Of a stretch of DNA of 64,000 nucleotides, positions 43,565-51,799 are shown in pieces. Every line of letters begins with the position of its first letter. Positions within the stretch are counted from its first letter, which is position 1. The stretch is from Lipingzhangella_A rawalii (GTDB taxonomy: Bacteria; Actinomycetota; Actinomycetes; Streptosporangiales; Streptosporangiaceae): the NCBI RefSeq assembly GCF_031628175.1, contig NZ_JAVLVT010000003.1:1-64000 (forward strand), read 5' to 3'. The position numbers and the translations under genes were made by a program. The notes below the pieces were generated by a model. It did not search any database and had not been told where the DNA came from. It saw only the letters and a list, made by a program, of their open reading frames with translations.

Positions 43565-44432
43565 TCGCGCTCCGGGGCGTGTCGGCGGTTGGTTCGGGTG
43601 GCTCCGGAGTGTGCGTGGGACCCTGACGTGGCACTGGATGTGTGCCCCAGGCCCCGGTTCGGGGTTCGGAGTCGGGGCCATGGTCGCAAGTTGGTGGCGA
43701 TTGTGGCCACGGCGCGTTGTGCATCTGTCGCCGGTTCGTCATCCGGTGGTCGAGCTGGGACACGCCATCCGTGGGGCACCTCCCGGGGTGGGTGCAGGGG
43801 GCGGGTTCCGGATTGCCGCGTGATGGCCGCACGTGTTTCGTGTTCGCCGTGGCTGGTCCCGGGATGGGGTATCGGGCCGTCGCATTCGGCGGTGTCCCCC
43901 GTCCCGCTGACCGCGAGCCGCGCGGTTTGGGGTCGTTGTGGTCGTGGAGCCACCGCGCGGGGGCCGGGAAACCTGGACGCTCCCGCAATCCTGCCCGAGT
44001 GTGCCCTCGTTCGTCGGTGTTGTCGTCATTGTTCTATTTATTCTTCTCTGGTGGTGAATTCGCTCGCTCGGCGGCTCTGGACGCGGCATTGAGCCCTGGT
44101 GCACCCTTGGGTTGAACGTTCGTTTCCGTGTCCCGCGTCCGTCGTTTGTCGGTTTTGCCCCGGGTATTTTTTGAGATCGGCTTGGACGTTTTTCGGTCAT
44201 CTGGTTACCGTTGTGGCGCGGTGCTGCTACCGTGACTTTTCCGGACGGTCGCTCATGTATCCGTTTCAGGAGCGCGTGACCGTCATGCGTGTTTTGGGGA
44301 ATTGTTTCGGTGCTTTCCGTTGTGTCCCCCGGTTGTCATGTGCAGAGATCATGCCGGGAGCGCGAACTTCCCATCGAGAACTTTATGAATGTTCTTAGTA
44401 ACACACTTCCAACGCGAGAGGACGTGCCTCAC
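43565..44432. other. 868-base gap upstream of chaplin gene
   Basis: No gene is supported. The part from about 44025 to 44400 has lower GC, with T-runs (TATTTTTTGAG at 44162-44172; TTTTCGG). It probably holds the chaplin promoter and a long leader. Open frames here, such as 43739-44200 minus, are Arg/Pro/Thr-rich and have no signature. Confidence 0.5.
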
Positions 44433-45524
44433 ATGCGTAGTGGACTCATCATCCCCGCCTCCGTTGCCGCCATGGGTATGGCGCTGGCCCCAGCCGCCCA
44501 TGCGGACCAGGACACCGACGGTTCCGGGGGTGTGGGTAGCGGCAACCAGATCAATGTCCCGGCCGACGTCGAGGCAGAACTGTGCGGCAATGCACTCGCC
44601 GCACTCGGAATCTCGCAGGCCGAGTGCACGGAGATCGCCGAGACGCTCTACGCGGCCAGTGACGAGGGCTCGGAGGGGCAGTCGTCGGATGGTTCCGGGG
44701 GTGTGGCCAGCGGAAACCAGATCAACATTCCGGTCAGCGCAGCCCTGGACGTGTGCGGCAACGCCGTTGCCGTGGGGGGAGTTTCCCAGGCCAAGTGTGA
44801 GGATGTCGTGACCGCCCTGGAGGAGTCCGAGGAGAACGAGGGCTCGGAGGGGCAGTCGTCGGATGGTTCCGGGGGTGTGGCCAGCGGAAACCAGATCAAT
44901 GTCCCGGTCGACGTCGCGGTGAACATGTGCGGCAACGCCGTCTCGGTGCTCGGGGTGGCTCAGGGCGAGTGCAGCGACGTGGTGATCGCCCTGGAGGAGT
45001 CCGAGGAGAACGAGGAGTCCCAGGGGCAGTCGTCGGATGGTTCCGGGGGTGTGGCCAGCGGAAACCAGGTCAACGTCCCGGTCGACGTCGCCGCGGACAT
45101 CTGCGGCAACGCCGTGTCTGTGTTGGGGATCGCGGAGGCCGAGTGCACGTCCACGATCAGTGAGGACGACAACGGCGAAGGCGACAACGGCGAAGGCGAC
45201 AACGGCGAAGGCGACAACGGCGAAGGCGACAACGGCGAAGGCGACAACGGCGAAGGCGACAACGGCAAGGACGACGAGGACGACAACGGCAAGGGCGACA
45301 ACGGCAAGGACGACGAGGACGACAACGGCAAGGACGATGAGGACACCGAGCCGGAGGCGGACGAGGCGACACCTCCGGACCAGGCCGACGGTGGCGACAC
45401 GCTGCCGGTGACGGGTGCCGCCCTGGGTGGGCTGGTCGCCGCCGCAGTGGCCGCACTGGGGCTGGGCGGACTCGTTCGCTACCTGATGCGCCGTTCCGGG
45501 ACGGCAGCCGAGCCAACCGCCTGA
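44433..45524 (+). CDS. Long chaplin with four chaplin domains and LPVTG sortase signal
   Basis: 363 residues. Signal peptide about 1-24 (ends AAHA). Four chaplin domains at about 31-67, 88-124, 147-182 and 204-240, each starting SGNQ(I/V)N(V/I)P and each with two Cys (C51/C65, C108/C122, C166/C180, C224/C238). Then six DNGEG units and DNGK-DDED repeats (245-304), the LPVTG motif (324-328), a membrane helix and RR tail. Chaplins form amyloid-like hydrophobic layers on aerial hyphae and spores. Streptomyces long chaplins have two domains; four is unusual. ATG 44433 with GAGAGG upstream; ATG 44385 is an alternative without signal-peptide logic. Confidence 0.92.
   Translation: MRSGLIIPASVAAMGMALAPAAHADQDTDGSGGVGSGNQINVPADVEAELCGNALAALGISQAECTEIAETLYAASDEGSEGQSSDGSGGVASGNQINIPVSAALDVCGNAVAVGGVSQAKCEDVVTALEESEENEGSEGQSSDGSGGVASGNQINVPVDVAVNMCGNAVSVLGVAQGECSDVVIALEESEENEESQGQSSDGSGGVASGNQVNVPVDVAADICGNAVSVLGIAEAECTSTISEDDNGEGDNGEGDNGEGDNGEGDNGEGDNGEGDNGKDDEDDNGKGDNGKDDEDDNGKDDEDTEPEADEATPPDQADGGDTLPVTGAALGGLVAAAVAALGLGGLVRYLMRRSGTAAEPTA
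45168..45340. repeat. Tandem 15-bp repeat in chaplin gene
   Basis: GACAACGGCGAAGGC in six copies from 45168, then GACAACGGCAAG-type units. Encodes DNGEG and DNGKDDED spacer repeats. Prone to slippage, so the count may differ between strains. Confidence 0.9.
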
Positions 45525-45532
45525 GCGGACTC

Positions 45533-45567
45533 CCGCGGCCCGGGGCCAGAACCACCCCGGGCCGCGG
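45533..45567 (+). terminator. Terminator of chaplin gene
   Basis: 13-bp perfect stem CCGCGGCCCGGGG/CCCCGGGCCGCGG with a 9-base loop, 8 bases after the stop. Confidence 0.8.
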
Positions 45568-45639
45568 AATGGTGTCCGCACCCGATGCCCTGGCGGGGGC
45601 ATCATCCCGGGACAACTGGGGTCACATACCCTCGGGGGC

Positions 45640-46455
45640 GTGCTTCATGTTCTACGCACGCGGCGGGTGCTCGGATTCGCCGCACTTGTGCTCGTACTCG
45701 TCCCGATTTTCATCGCGCTGGGTATGTGGCAATGGGACCGGTTCGAGGAACGGTCTGCGGCCACGCAGCGGCAGGAGGCGAACGCCTCCGCCGAACCGGT
45801 CCCGTTCGCCGAGCTGACCGAGGTCGGCGGGAACGTGTCCGAGGAGGACCGCTGGCGGGCGAGCACGGCGACCGGTCACTACGACACCGAGCATGAGTTC
45901 CTGGTCCGGCACCGGAGTACGGACGGGGGTCCCGGCTTCTATGTCGTTACCCCGCTGGTGAGTGCCGATGGGGATGCCGTCCTGGTCAACCGGGGGTGGG
46001 TTCCCCAGGAGGGCGCAGCGACCGACGGGCCGGATGTTCCGGAACCGCCCGGCGGCGAGGTCACGGTTACAGGCAACGCCCAGTTCGCCGAAACCGAGGA
46101 GAACACCGGGATCAGGGACCGTGGCGGGCTGCCCGAGGGACAGATCATGCTGATTAACTCGGACGTACTGGCCGAGCAGCTGCCCTATCCCGTGTACGGG
46201 GGGCACCTGGAACGCACCAGTGAAGACCCTGCTCCGGAATCCGCCCCCATGGCTCTCGAACCGAGTGGGTACAACTACGGTCTCAACGCCGCCTACGCGG
46301 TTCAGTGGTGGGTGTTCGCATTGATCGCGATCGGTGGCTGGTGCTTCCTGGTGCGCCGGGAACTGTACGAGCACCGCCGGGGCGGGACCAGCCCCGGCGG
46401 GGACGAGGATCCGGGGTCACACACCCGGGTGCAGACCGGGGCCTCGCTGCAATAA
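45640..46455 (+). CDS. SURF1-family protein, copy 1
   Basis: 271 residues. SURF1 signature LGMWQWDRFEERS after the first helix (about 9-28), soluble middle part and C-terminal helix (about 222-243, AVQWWVFALIAIGGWCF). SURF1 assists cytochrome aa3 oxidase assembly. GTG 45640. A diverged second copy lies at 59118-59948. Confidence 0.85.
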   Translation: MLHVLRTRRVLGFAALVLVLVPIFIALGMWQWDRFEERSAATQRQEANASAEPVPFAELTEVGGNVSEEDRWRASTATGHYDTEHEFLVRHRSTDGGPGFYVVTPLVSADGDAVLVNRGWVPQEGAATDGPDVPEPPGGEVTVTGNAQFAETEENTGIRDRGGLPEGQIMLINSDVLAEQLPYPVYGGHLERTSEDPAPESAPMALEPSGYNYGLNAAYAVQWWVFALIAIGGWCFLVRRELYEHRRGGTSPGGDEDPGSHTRVQTGASLQ

Positions 46456-46462
46456 TCGCACC

Positions 46463-47302
46463 ATGACCGAACAGCCCGAGGCCGGTCCGGAGCTGGCGGC
46501 CGTCACCCGTCGCCGTCCCGATCCGGTGGAGAGCGCAGCAGCCAGCAAGCTGTGGTGGGAACACGTTGCGGACGAGTACCAGGCCGAAGGGGCGGTGTTC
46601 CTGCGCGATGTTGGATTCGTGTGGGGGCCCGAGGGTCTGGACGAAGCCCAGGCGCGGTTGCTCGGAGACCCCCAGCACCTCGCCGATGCCCGCGTCCTGG
46701 AAGTGGGATGCGGGGCGGCACAGTGCGCACGCTGGCTGCGTTCCCAGGGCGTTGCGGACGTGGTCGCGATCGATATCTCCTACCGGCAGCTCCAGCATTC
46801 GCGCCGCATTGACGACCACACCGGCTACGACGTCACCGTGGCCCAGGCGGATGGGCAGTACCTTCCCTTCCGGGACGCCAGCTTCGACGTACTGTGCTCG
46901 GCCTTCGGGGCCTACCCGTTCGTGTCCAACGCGGCGGCTTCCCTCCGTGAAGCAGCCCGGGTCCTTCGGCCCGGGGGCCGGATGGTGTTCTCCACCAGCC
47001 ACCCCATCAAGTGGTGTTTCCCCGACGATCCGACCGAGCGTGGCCTGACCGCGGATACGCCCTACTTCGATCGCCGATCCTATGTGGAGGAGGACGCGCA
47101 GGGACGCGCGATCTACGTGGAGCACCACCACACGCTGGGGGACTGGGTCCGGGCCATCGCCGGGGCCGGCCTGCGGCTCGTCGACCTCGTGGAGCCGGAG
47201 TGGCCCGAGGACAATCACCAGGTGTGGGGTGGCTGGAGCCCCGTCCGGGGCCGCATTCTGCCGGGAACCGCGATCTTCGTGTGCGAGCGGGAGTCTGGAT
47301 GA
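46463..47302 (+). CDS. Class I SAM-dependent methyltransferase
   Basis: 279 residues. Motif I VLEVGCGAAQCARWL, then DISYRQLQHSR, and LPFRDASFDVLCSAFGA, with the LRPGGRMVFS loop. Methyltransf_11 type; substrate unknown. Its TGA overlaps the ATG of the Smr gene. Confidence 0.85.
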   Translation: MTEQPEAGPELAAVTRRRPDPVESAAASKLWWEHVADEYQAEGAVFLRDVGFVWGPEGLDEAQARLLGDPQHLADARVLEVGCGAAQCARWLRSQGVADVVAIDISYRQLQHSRRIDDHTGYDVTVAQADGQYLPFRDASFDVLCSAFGAYPFVSNAAASLREAARVLRPGGRMVFSTSHPIKWCFPDDPTERGLTADTPYFDRRSYVEEDAQGRAIYVEHHHTLGDWVRAIAGAGLRLVDLVEPEWPEDNHQVWGGWSPVRGRILPGTAIFVCERESG

Positions 47303-47550
47303 AGCTCAAACTGGACCTGCACGATATCTACAACAAGGGGCGGGACATCGACCGCGCCCTGAACGACATCATGACCGAGGCCATCCAGAAGAAGGCCAAG
47401 ATGGTCGAGATCATCCCAGGTAAGGGCTCGGGACAGCTCAAGAAGCGCGTGCTGCGCTTCCTGGACCAGAAGGACGTCAAGCAGATGTACCACCGGGTGG
47501 AGAAGGACTCCAAGAACTTTGGCCGGTTGTTCGTGCACTTCAAGCACTAG
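47299..47550 (+). CDS. Small Smr-domain protein
   Basis: 83 residues; a stand-alone Smr domain with KLDLHD at the N-terminus (LDLH motif) and IPGKGSGQLKKRV (GKGxG). Smr domains occur at the end of MutS2 and act as nucleases on RNA or DNA. ATGA overlap with the methyltransferase indicates coupling. Convergent with vapC, the stops overlapping. Confidence 0.83.
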   Translation: MKLKLDLHDIYNKGRDIDRALNDIMTEAIQKKAKMVEIIPGKGSGQLKKRVLRFLDQKDVKQMYHRVEKDSKNFGRLFVHFKH

Positions 47551-47969
47551 GGGGACGGTGTGACGTCCTGCGGGTAGTGCAGGATCTGGGCCCGGTGCCC
47601 CGCGGCTTTGGCAAGCTTGGCGTCGTCGGTGAGGAGCGGGAGATCGAGGGCTTCGGCGAGCGTGATGTACATGGCGTCGTAGGCGGTGAGGTTGTCGCGA
47701 AGCTCGTGTACGCGTAGTTGCAGCGGTGTCATGGGATGACGTGTGATGTGCAGCCCCTGGTAGCGGTCCAGCATCGTTCGGGCTCGTTGCTCGGAGATCC
47801 GTACGTTGGGCTTGCTCGTGATGGACAGCCCGCGGACAACGCTGGAGACCTCGGCGTCGAGTAGCGTTGGGGCGTGTACCCGGCGCATGAGGCGACGGCG
47901 GAGTAGGTCGTCCTCACGGCGGGCCGCCAATAGCCTGATGATGATCGAGCAGTCAACGACGTAGCTCAT
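47547..47969 (-). CDS. vapC: VapC-type PIN toxin
   Basis: 140 residues. PIN acidic residues are visible: D6 (VVDCS), E40 (LLDAEV), D98 (TAYDAMYI) and D116 (TDDAK). VapC toxins cut RNA such as tRNA; the cognate antitoxin is upstream. ATG overlaps the vapB stop. Confidence 0.88.
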   Translation of the reverse strand: MSYVVDCSIIIRLLAARREDDLLRRRLMRRVHAPTLLDAEVSSVVRGLSITSKPNVRISEQRARTMLDRYQGLHITRHPMTPLQLRVHELRDNLTAYDAMYITLAEALDLPLLTDDAKLAKAAGHRAQILHYPQDVTPSP

Positions 47970-48199
47970 CGACGACCGTCAGTCATGAAGTCTTGTAGGT
48001 CCTCGGTCGTGTAGTTGACGGGTTCATCCTCAGCGAGGCGCGCCATCACCTCGTCGACCGCCGGGAGAGACGCCTCCTCCAGGATCAGCTCACGCAGGTA
48101 CGCGGCCAGCGGCAGTCCGCGGCGGGCGGCTCGCGCCTTGAGAGTTTCGACCGCCTCGGCGGGAACATCTCGAACTTGGACAACCGTCGTTTCGCCCAT
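47966..48199 (-). CDS. vapB: VapB-type antitoxin (ribbon-helix-helix)
   Basis: 77 residues. TTVVQVRDVPAEAVETLKARAARRGLPLAAYLRELI is an RHH DNA-binding N-terminus, then an acidic C-terminus binding VapC. ATG 48199 is preferred; the frame is open to 48226. Confidence 0.85.
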   Translation of the reverse strand: MGETTVVQVRDVPAEAVETLKARAARRGLPLAAYLRELILEEASLPAVDEVMARLAEDEPVNYTTEDLQDFMTDGRR

Positions 48200-48211
48200 A
48201 GAGCCAGCATA

Positions 48212-48230
48212 GCATGCATTTCGCATGCAT
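48212..48230. promoter_or_regulatory. vapBC operator: paired GCATGCAT
   Basis: GCATGCAT-TTC-GCATGCAT, 13 bases upstream of the vapB start. Each half is itself palindromic (GCATGC). Autoregulatory operators of VapBC have this design. Confidence 0.65.
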
Positions 48231-48276
48231 TATTCGGTATGGTGTGGCAACCGGTAGGCCTGCGTCACCTGCTCGG

Positions 48277-48501
48277 TCACGACACCTCCGGTTCGGTAGC
48301 GACGGTGACGGCGCGGGCGGCCCGCCGCTTGGCGGAGCGCTGCCCGTACCGGCGGGCGCACAGCGCGGTCAGGACCTCGGTCATGTCCCGCACCAGATCG
48401 TTGTCGGTGCCGTCGTCTTCCAGGACGACCAGGCGCCGACCGGTGGCTGTGAGCACTGACTCCAGGTGCTCCACGCCCAAGCGTGCAAGCCCCTTCGGCA
48501 T
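48277..48501 (-). pseudogene. C-terminal fragment of IS607-family serine recombinase
   Basis: 74 residues reading GLARLGVEHLESVLTATGRRLVVLEDDG...DLVRDMTEVLTALCARRYGQRSAKRRAARA. This is the C-terminal third of IS607 TnpA-type resolvases. The N-terminal catalytic Ser part and HTH are missing upstream, and no TnpB is present. It is a relic; the remaining gap to 48807 holds nothing I can support. Confidence 0.7.
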
Positions 48502-48807
48502 ACATTCCGGGGGCAGGGGCGTCGTGGTGGCGCGGTTCGCACTGCCGATATCGGCTGCATGCGCATCGTGTCACCGACCGTGGTCAGCTATTCGGCACCC
48601 GCCCGAACTTTCCGTGTGGGGCCGTGCTGGGGGGTGGGCGTGGGCGTTCCCACCGTAGTGACTGCTGCCTGCGCGGGGTCGGGAGCGGCGACGTCCCGAG
48701 TCCGCGCAGGCGGTTGACCCCGCGGATCCATGTCCGGGGTCCGTTCCCGCTGCCCGCTACGATGCCGCCCGAACACCCGACCCCAGGGGGCCGTGGAAGC
48801 AGTGCGA

Positions 48808-49494
48808 TCAGGGCTTGCGCAGATGGTGCACCCAGGCCGGCGGGACGTTCGCGGCGATACGTTCCCGATCCACGCCGTATCGGGCGATGTACTCCTCCAC
48901 CACCCAGGTGGACTGTGCCTGGCGCAGGTACTCGTCTCGGCGCCCGAACACCGCCCGGAACTGCTTTGTGCCCAGGTACCCGTAGAAGGACACGTGCCCA
49001 CCCGGCCGCAGCACATCGAAGTAGTACTCCAGGATCGCCCGCACCTCGGACTTCTCGAAGTTCGCGAAGGGAAGACCGGAGACGATCAGGTCAAAGTTGC
49101 GCTCCGGTGGAAGCTCGGTGACCAGGCAGTGGTGGATGGAGGTCCGGTCCGCCACGGTGGCGAACGCCGGGTCCGTTGCCACCACCTCCTCGAGTCGGCT
49201 CACGAACCTTCCGTTCGACTCGACCAGGGCGAGGCTGTCCTTCTCCTGCATGGAGGCAGCGATCGCGACGGAGACCGGGCCGGTTCCAGCCCCCGCCTCT
49301 AGAATCTCCAGCGGGGCGTCCGCGGGATCGCGTTCACGGACGTAGCGGGTCAGGGCATTACACAGTGGAGCCGCACTGGGGGTGATGGATCCGGTTTCCC
49401 GGAAGGTTCGGAACGCCTCCTGGAGGAACATCCCGGCGTCCCGAACCTGGTCGGTGATCTGGCGGCTGTCGATGGGGCTGTCGCTGGCTGTCAT
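48808..49494 (-). CDS. SAM-dependent methyltransferase (phospholipid N-methyltransferase/KsgA-like)
   Basis: 228 residues. FLQEAFRTFRETGSITPSA precedes motif I EILEAGAGTGPVSVAIA, the VES acidic loop and FDLIVSGLPFANFE (NPPY-like variant SGLPF). Resembles phosphatidylethanolamine N-methyltransferase PmtA-like or rRNA dimethylase-like proteins. ATG 49494 is divergent from the SDR gene by 56 bases. Confidence 0.78.
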   Translation of the reverse strand: MTASDSPIDSRQITDQVRDAGMFLQEAFRTFRETGSITPSAAPLCNALTRYVRERDPADAPLEILEAGAGTGPVSVAIAASMQEKDSLALVESNGRFVSRLEEVVATDPAFATVADRTSIHHCLVTELPPERNFDLIVSGLPFANFEKSEVRAILEYYFDVLRPGGHVSFYGYLGTKQFRAVFGRRDEYLRQAQSTWVVEEYIARYGVDRERIAANVPPAWVHHLRKP

Positions 49495-49550
49495 GGCAGC
49501 CACCGTACCGCGCAACGGCTGGCCCCGCCGGAGCGATAGGGTACAGCGGC

Positions 49551-50393
49551 ATGAGCTCCGACCAGCAGACCCCCCGCACCGCACTGATCACCGGAGCCTC
49601 CACCGGTATCGGCGCCGCCTACGCCCGACAGCTGGCCAGCCGCGGTCATTCGTTGGTACTCGTGGCGCGTCGGGAGCAGGCCCTCAGCGAGTTGGCGACC
49701 GAGATCCGGGAACGCTTCGGCGTCACCGCAACCCCGCTGGTTGCTGACCTGACCCAGGCACAGGACCTCGCACGGGTGGAGCGCCGGCTGGCCGTCGGCA
49801 ACCCCGATGACCCAGCTGCCTCGGGGGAGTACCCGGAGACAGCGCCCATCGACCTGCTTGTGAACAACGCCGGGATGGGAGCCGGTGGGGCTGTTGCCTC
49901 CCAGCCGGTCGCGGAGTTGGACCGGCTCCTGGAACTGAATGTACGCGCACTGGTTCGACTGACCCGCGCCGTACTTCCGGCGCAGCTGGCCCGTCGCAGT
50001 GCCGGGATCACGATTCCCCTCGGCGTGGTCAACGTGTCCTCCATGGCGGCCGCACTGCCGGCTGTTCCCGGTAACGCGGCCTACGGGGCGTCGAAGGCGT
50101 TCGTGCGTTCGTTCAGTGAGAGCGTGGCCGCCGAGGTGCGTCCGCAGGGCATCACCGTCACCGTGGTCCTCCCGGGGTACGTGCGCACCGAGATGACCCG
50201 GGAGATGCAGGAACAGGGCGCGCCCGAGATCGCGTGGGTGGACAAGGACCGCGTGGTTGTGGACTCGCTGCGTGCGTGGGCCACCGGGCGCTCCAGCGTG
50301 ACGCCCGGTGCGCAGTACAAGCTGGCGGGCGGGGTACTGCGCCTGGTGCCGTCGAGCGTGGCCCAGGCAGTGTTCGGCCGTCGGCGCGAGTAG
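49551..50393 (+). CDS. Short-chain dehydrogenase/reductase
   Basis: 280 residues. Classical SDR: TGASTGIGAAYA, NNAG, VNVSSM (catalytic Ser), YGASK (Tyr/Lys). The C-terminal extension (AWATGRSSVTPG...) is like DltE-type or steroid-like SDRs. Substrate unknown. ATG 49551. Confidence 0.87.
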   Translation: MSSDQQTPRTALITGASTGIGAAYARQLASRGHSLVLVARREQALSELATEIRERFGVTATPLVADLTQAQDLARVERRLAVGNPDDPAASGEYPETAPIDLLVNNAGMGAGGAVASQPVAELDRLLELNVRALVRLTRAVLPAQLARRSAGITIPLGVVNVSSMAAALPAVPGNAAYGASKAFVRSFSESVAAEVRPQGITVTVVLPGYVRTEMTREMQEQGAPEIAWVDKDRVVVDSLRAWATGRSSVTPGAQYKLAGGVLRLVPSSVAQAVFGRRRE

Positions 50394-50519
50394 AGGCGAC
50401 ACCGGCCTCCGGTGCTGTGCCGGCTGTCGTCGCCGCGTACCTCGTTCCGGTCTTCGTGCGCAGGGACGGATCCCGCGTTGGTCCCGGCGGGCAGCGGGGA
50501 GTCCCGGTGTGCGGGCGGG

Positions 50520-50533
50520 CGGTACCGGTACCG
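50520..50533. promoter_or_regulatory. Palindrome CGGTACCGGTACCG before hisE
   Basis: Perfect 14-base dyad 37 bases upstream of the hisE ATG, next to a potential -10 region. Operator-like. Confidence 0.4.
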
Positions 50534-50570
50534 TAACCTGGAGGAGCGTCATCCACCGAGGAAGAGCACG

Positions 50571-50834
50571 ATGAAGACCTTTGACGATCTGTACGCCGAG
50601 TTGGCGGAGAAGGCGGCAGCCCGCCCCGAGGGCTCGGGAACCGTGGCGGCGCTGGACGCCGGGGTCCATACCATCGGCAAGAAGATCGTCGAGGAGGCTG
50701 CCGAGGCGTGGATGGCCGCCGAGTACGAGTCGAATGACCGAGCGGCCGAAGAGATTTCCCAGTTGCTCTATCACCTCCAGGTGTTGATGCTGGCGCGCGG
50801 GCTGCGGCCAGCGGACGTCTACGCGCATCTCTAG
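50571..50834 (+). CDS. hisE: Phosphoribosyl-ATP pyrophosphatase
   Basis: 87 residues. Second step of histidine synthesis, PRATP to PRAMP. The MazG-like core KKIVEEAAEAWMAAEYE...EEISQLLYHLQVLML with metal-binding Glu/Asp is intact. ATG with AGGAAGAG upstream. Paired with hisG, the usual actinobacterial arrangement. Confidence 0.94.
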   Translation: MKTFDDLYAELAEKAAARPEGSGTVAALDAGVHTIGKKIVEEAAEAWMAAEYESNDRAAEEISQLLYHLQVLMLARGLRPADVYAHL

Positions 50835-50868
50835 GCCGGTTTGGGGTCGTCGCATCCGCAAACCGGCC
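50834..50868 (+). terminator. Hairpin between hisE and hisG
   Basis: Perfect 10-bp stem GGCCGGTTTG/CAAACCGGCC, loop 15 bases, beginning right at the hisE stop. No T-run; may be an attenuator or transcript-processing hairpin rather than a full terminator. Confidence 0.5.
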
Positions 50869-50944
50869 GGTGCCGTCCGTGCTCGGGGCGTGTCCTCGCC
50901 CCGACGCCGCCCACGTCCGCCCCGGAAACCGCGAGGAATACCGA

Positions 50945-51799
50945 ATGCCTGACCAGCTCCGTATCGCCGTACCGAACAAGGGACAGCTCGCCGAACCCGC
51001 CGCCGACATGCTGCGGGAGGCCGGCTACATCCAGCGCAAGGACTCCCGGGATCTCGTCCTGGTGGACCCGGACAACAACGCCGAGTTTTTCTTCCTGCGC
51101 CCCAAGGACATCGCCGTCTACGTGGGGGAGGGCATCCTCCAGGTCGGTATCACGGGCCGGGACATGCTGCTGGACTCCCAGGCCGCCGTGGAGGAGGTCC
51201 TTCCCCTCGGCTTTGGCGGATCCACGTTCCGGTTCGCCGCTCCCGGAGGCCGGGACATGCGTGTGGAGGACCTCTCCGGAAAGCGCGTGGCCACCTCCTA
51301 CTCCGGTCTGCTGACCCAGTACCTCCGGGAGCGCAACATCGACGCGCGGGTGATCCACCTGGACGGTGCCGTGGAGAGCTCCATCCAGTTGGGGGTGGCC
51401 GACGCCGTCGCCGATGTCGTGTCCACCGGAACGACACTGCGGAACGCCGGACTCGAGACCTTCGGTGAGCCGATTCTGGAGTCCGAGGGAGTCGTGGTGC
51501 GGCAGTACGGCGCCGACACCGACCCGTCCGTCGAACAGCTGCTGCGGCGGCTGCGTGGTGTTCTCGTGGCCCGGGACTACGTGATGATGGACTACGACGT
51601 GCACGCCGAACGTTTGGACGACGCCGTGGCGCTCACCCCGGGAATGGAGGGTCCGACCGTCTCCCCGCTGCACCGGGAGGGGTGGGTGGCGGTCCGCGCG
51701 ATGGTTCCGCGTCGGGATGCTCAACGCATCATGGATGATCTGTGGGGTATCGGGGCGCGCGCGATCCTGGTGACCGACATCTACGCCTGCCGGTTGTGA
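50945..51799 (+). CDS. hisG: ATP phosphoribosyltransferase, long form
   Basis: 284 residues. Commits ATP and PRPP to histidine synthesis. RIAVPNKGQLAEPA, VGITGRDML and the PRPP-loop DVVSTGTTLR are complete. The C-terminal ACT-like regulatory domain (MMDYDVHAERLDDAVALTPGMEGPTV...) makes it the long, His-inhibited form that needs no HisZ. The stop overlaps the next start. Confidence 0.95.
   Translation: MPDQLRIAVPNKGQLAEPAADMLREAGYIQRKDSRDLVLVDPDNNAEFFFLRPKDIAVYVGEGILQVGITGRDMLLDSQAAVEEVLPLGFGGSTFRFAAPGGRDMRVEDLSGKRVATSYSGLLTQYLRERNIDARVIHLDGAVESSIQLGVADAVADVVSTGTTLRNAGLETFGEPILESEGVVVRQYGADTDPSVEQLLRRLRGVLVARDYVMMDYDVHAERLDDAVALTPGMEGPTVSPLHREGWVAVRAMVPRRDAQRIMDDLWGIGARAILVTDIYACRL

Noticed and set aside
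43739..44200. 153-codon minus-strand gene upstream of the chaplin
   Set aside because: Arg/Thr/Pro-rich with no signature and no ribosome site; looks like noise in the promoter gap.
45168..45340. CRISPR array
   Set aside because: Units are contiguous 15-mers without spacers and encode the DNGEG spacer in frame.
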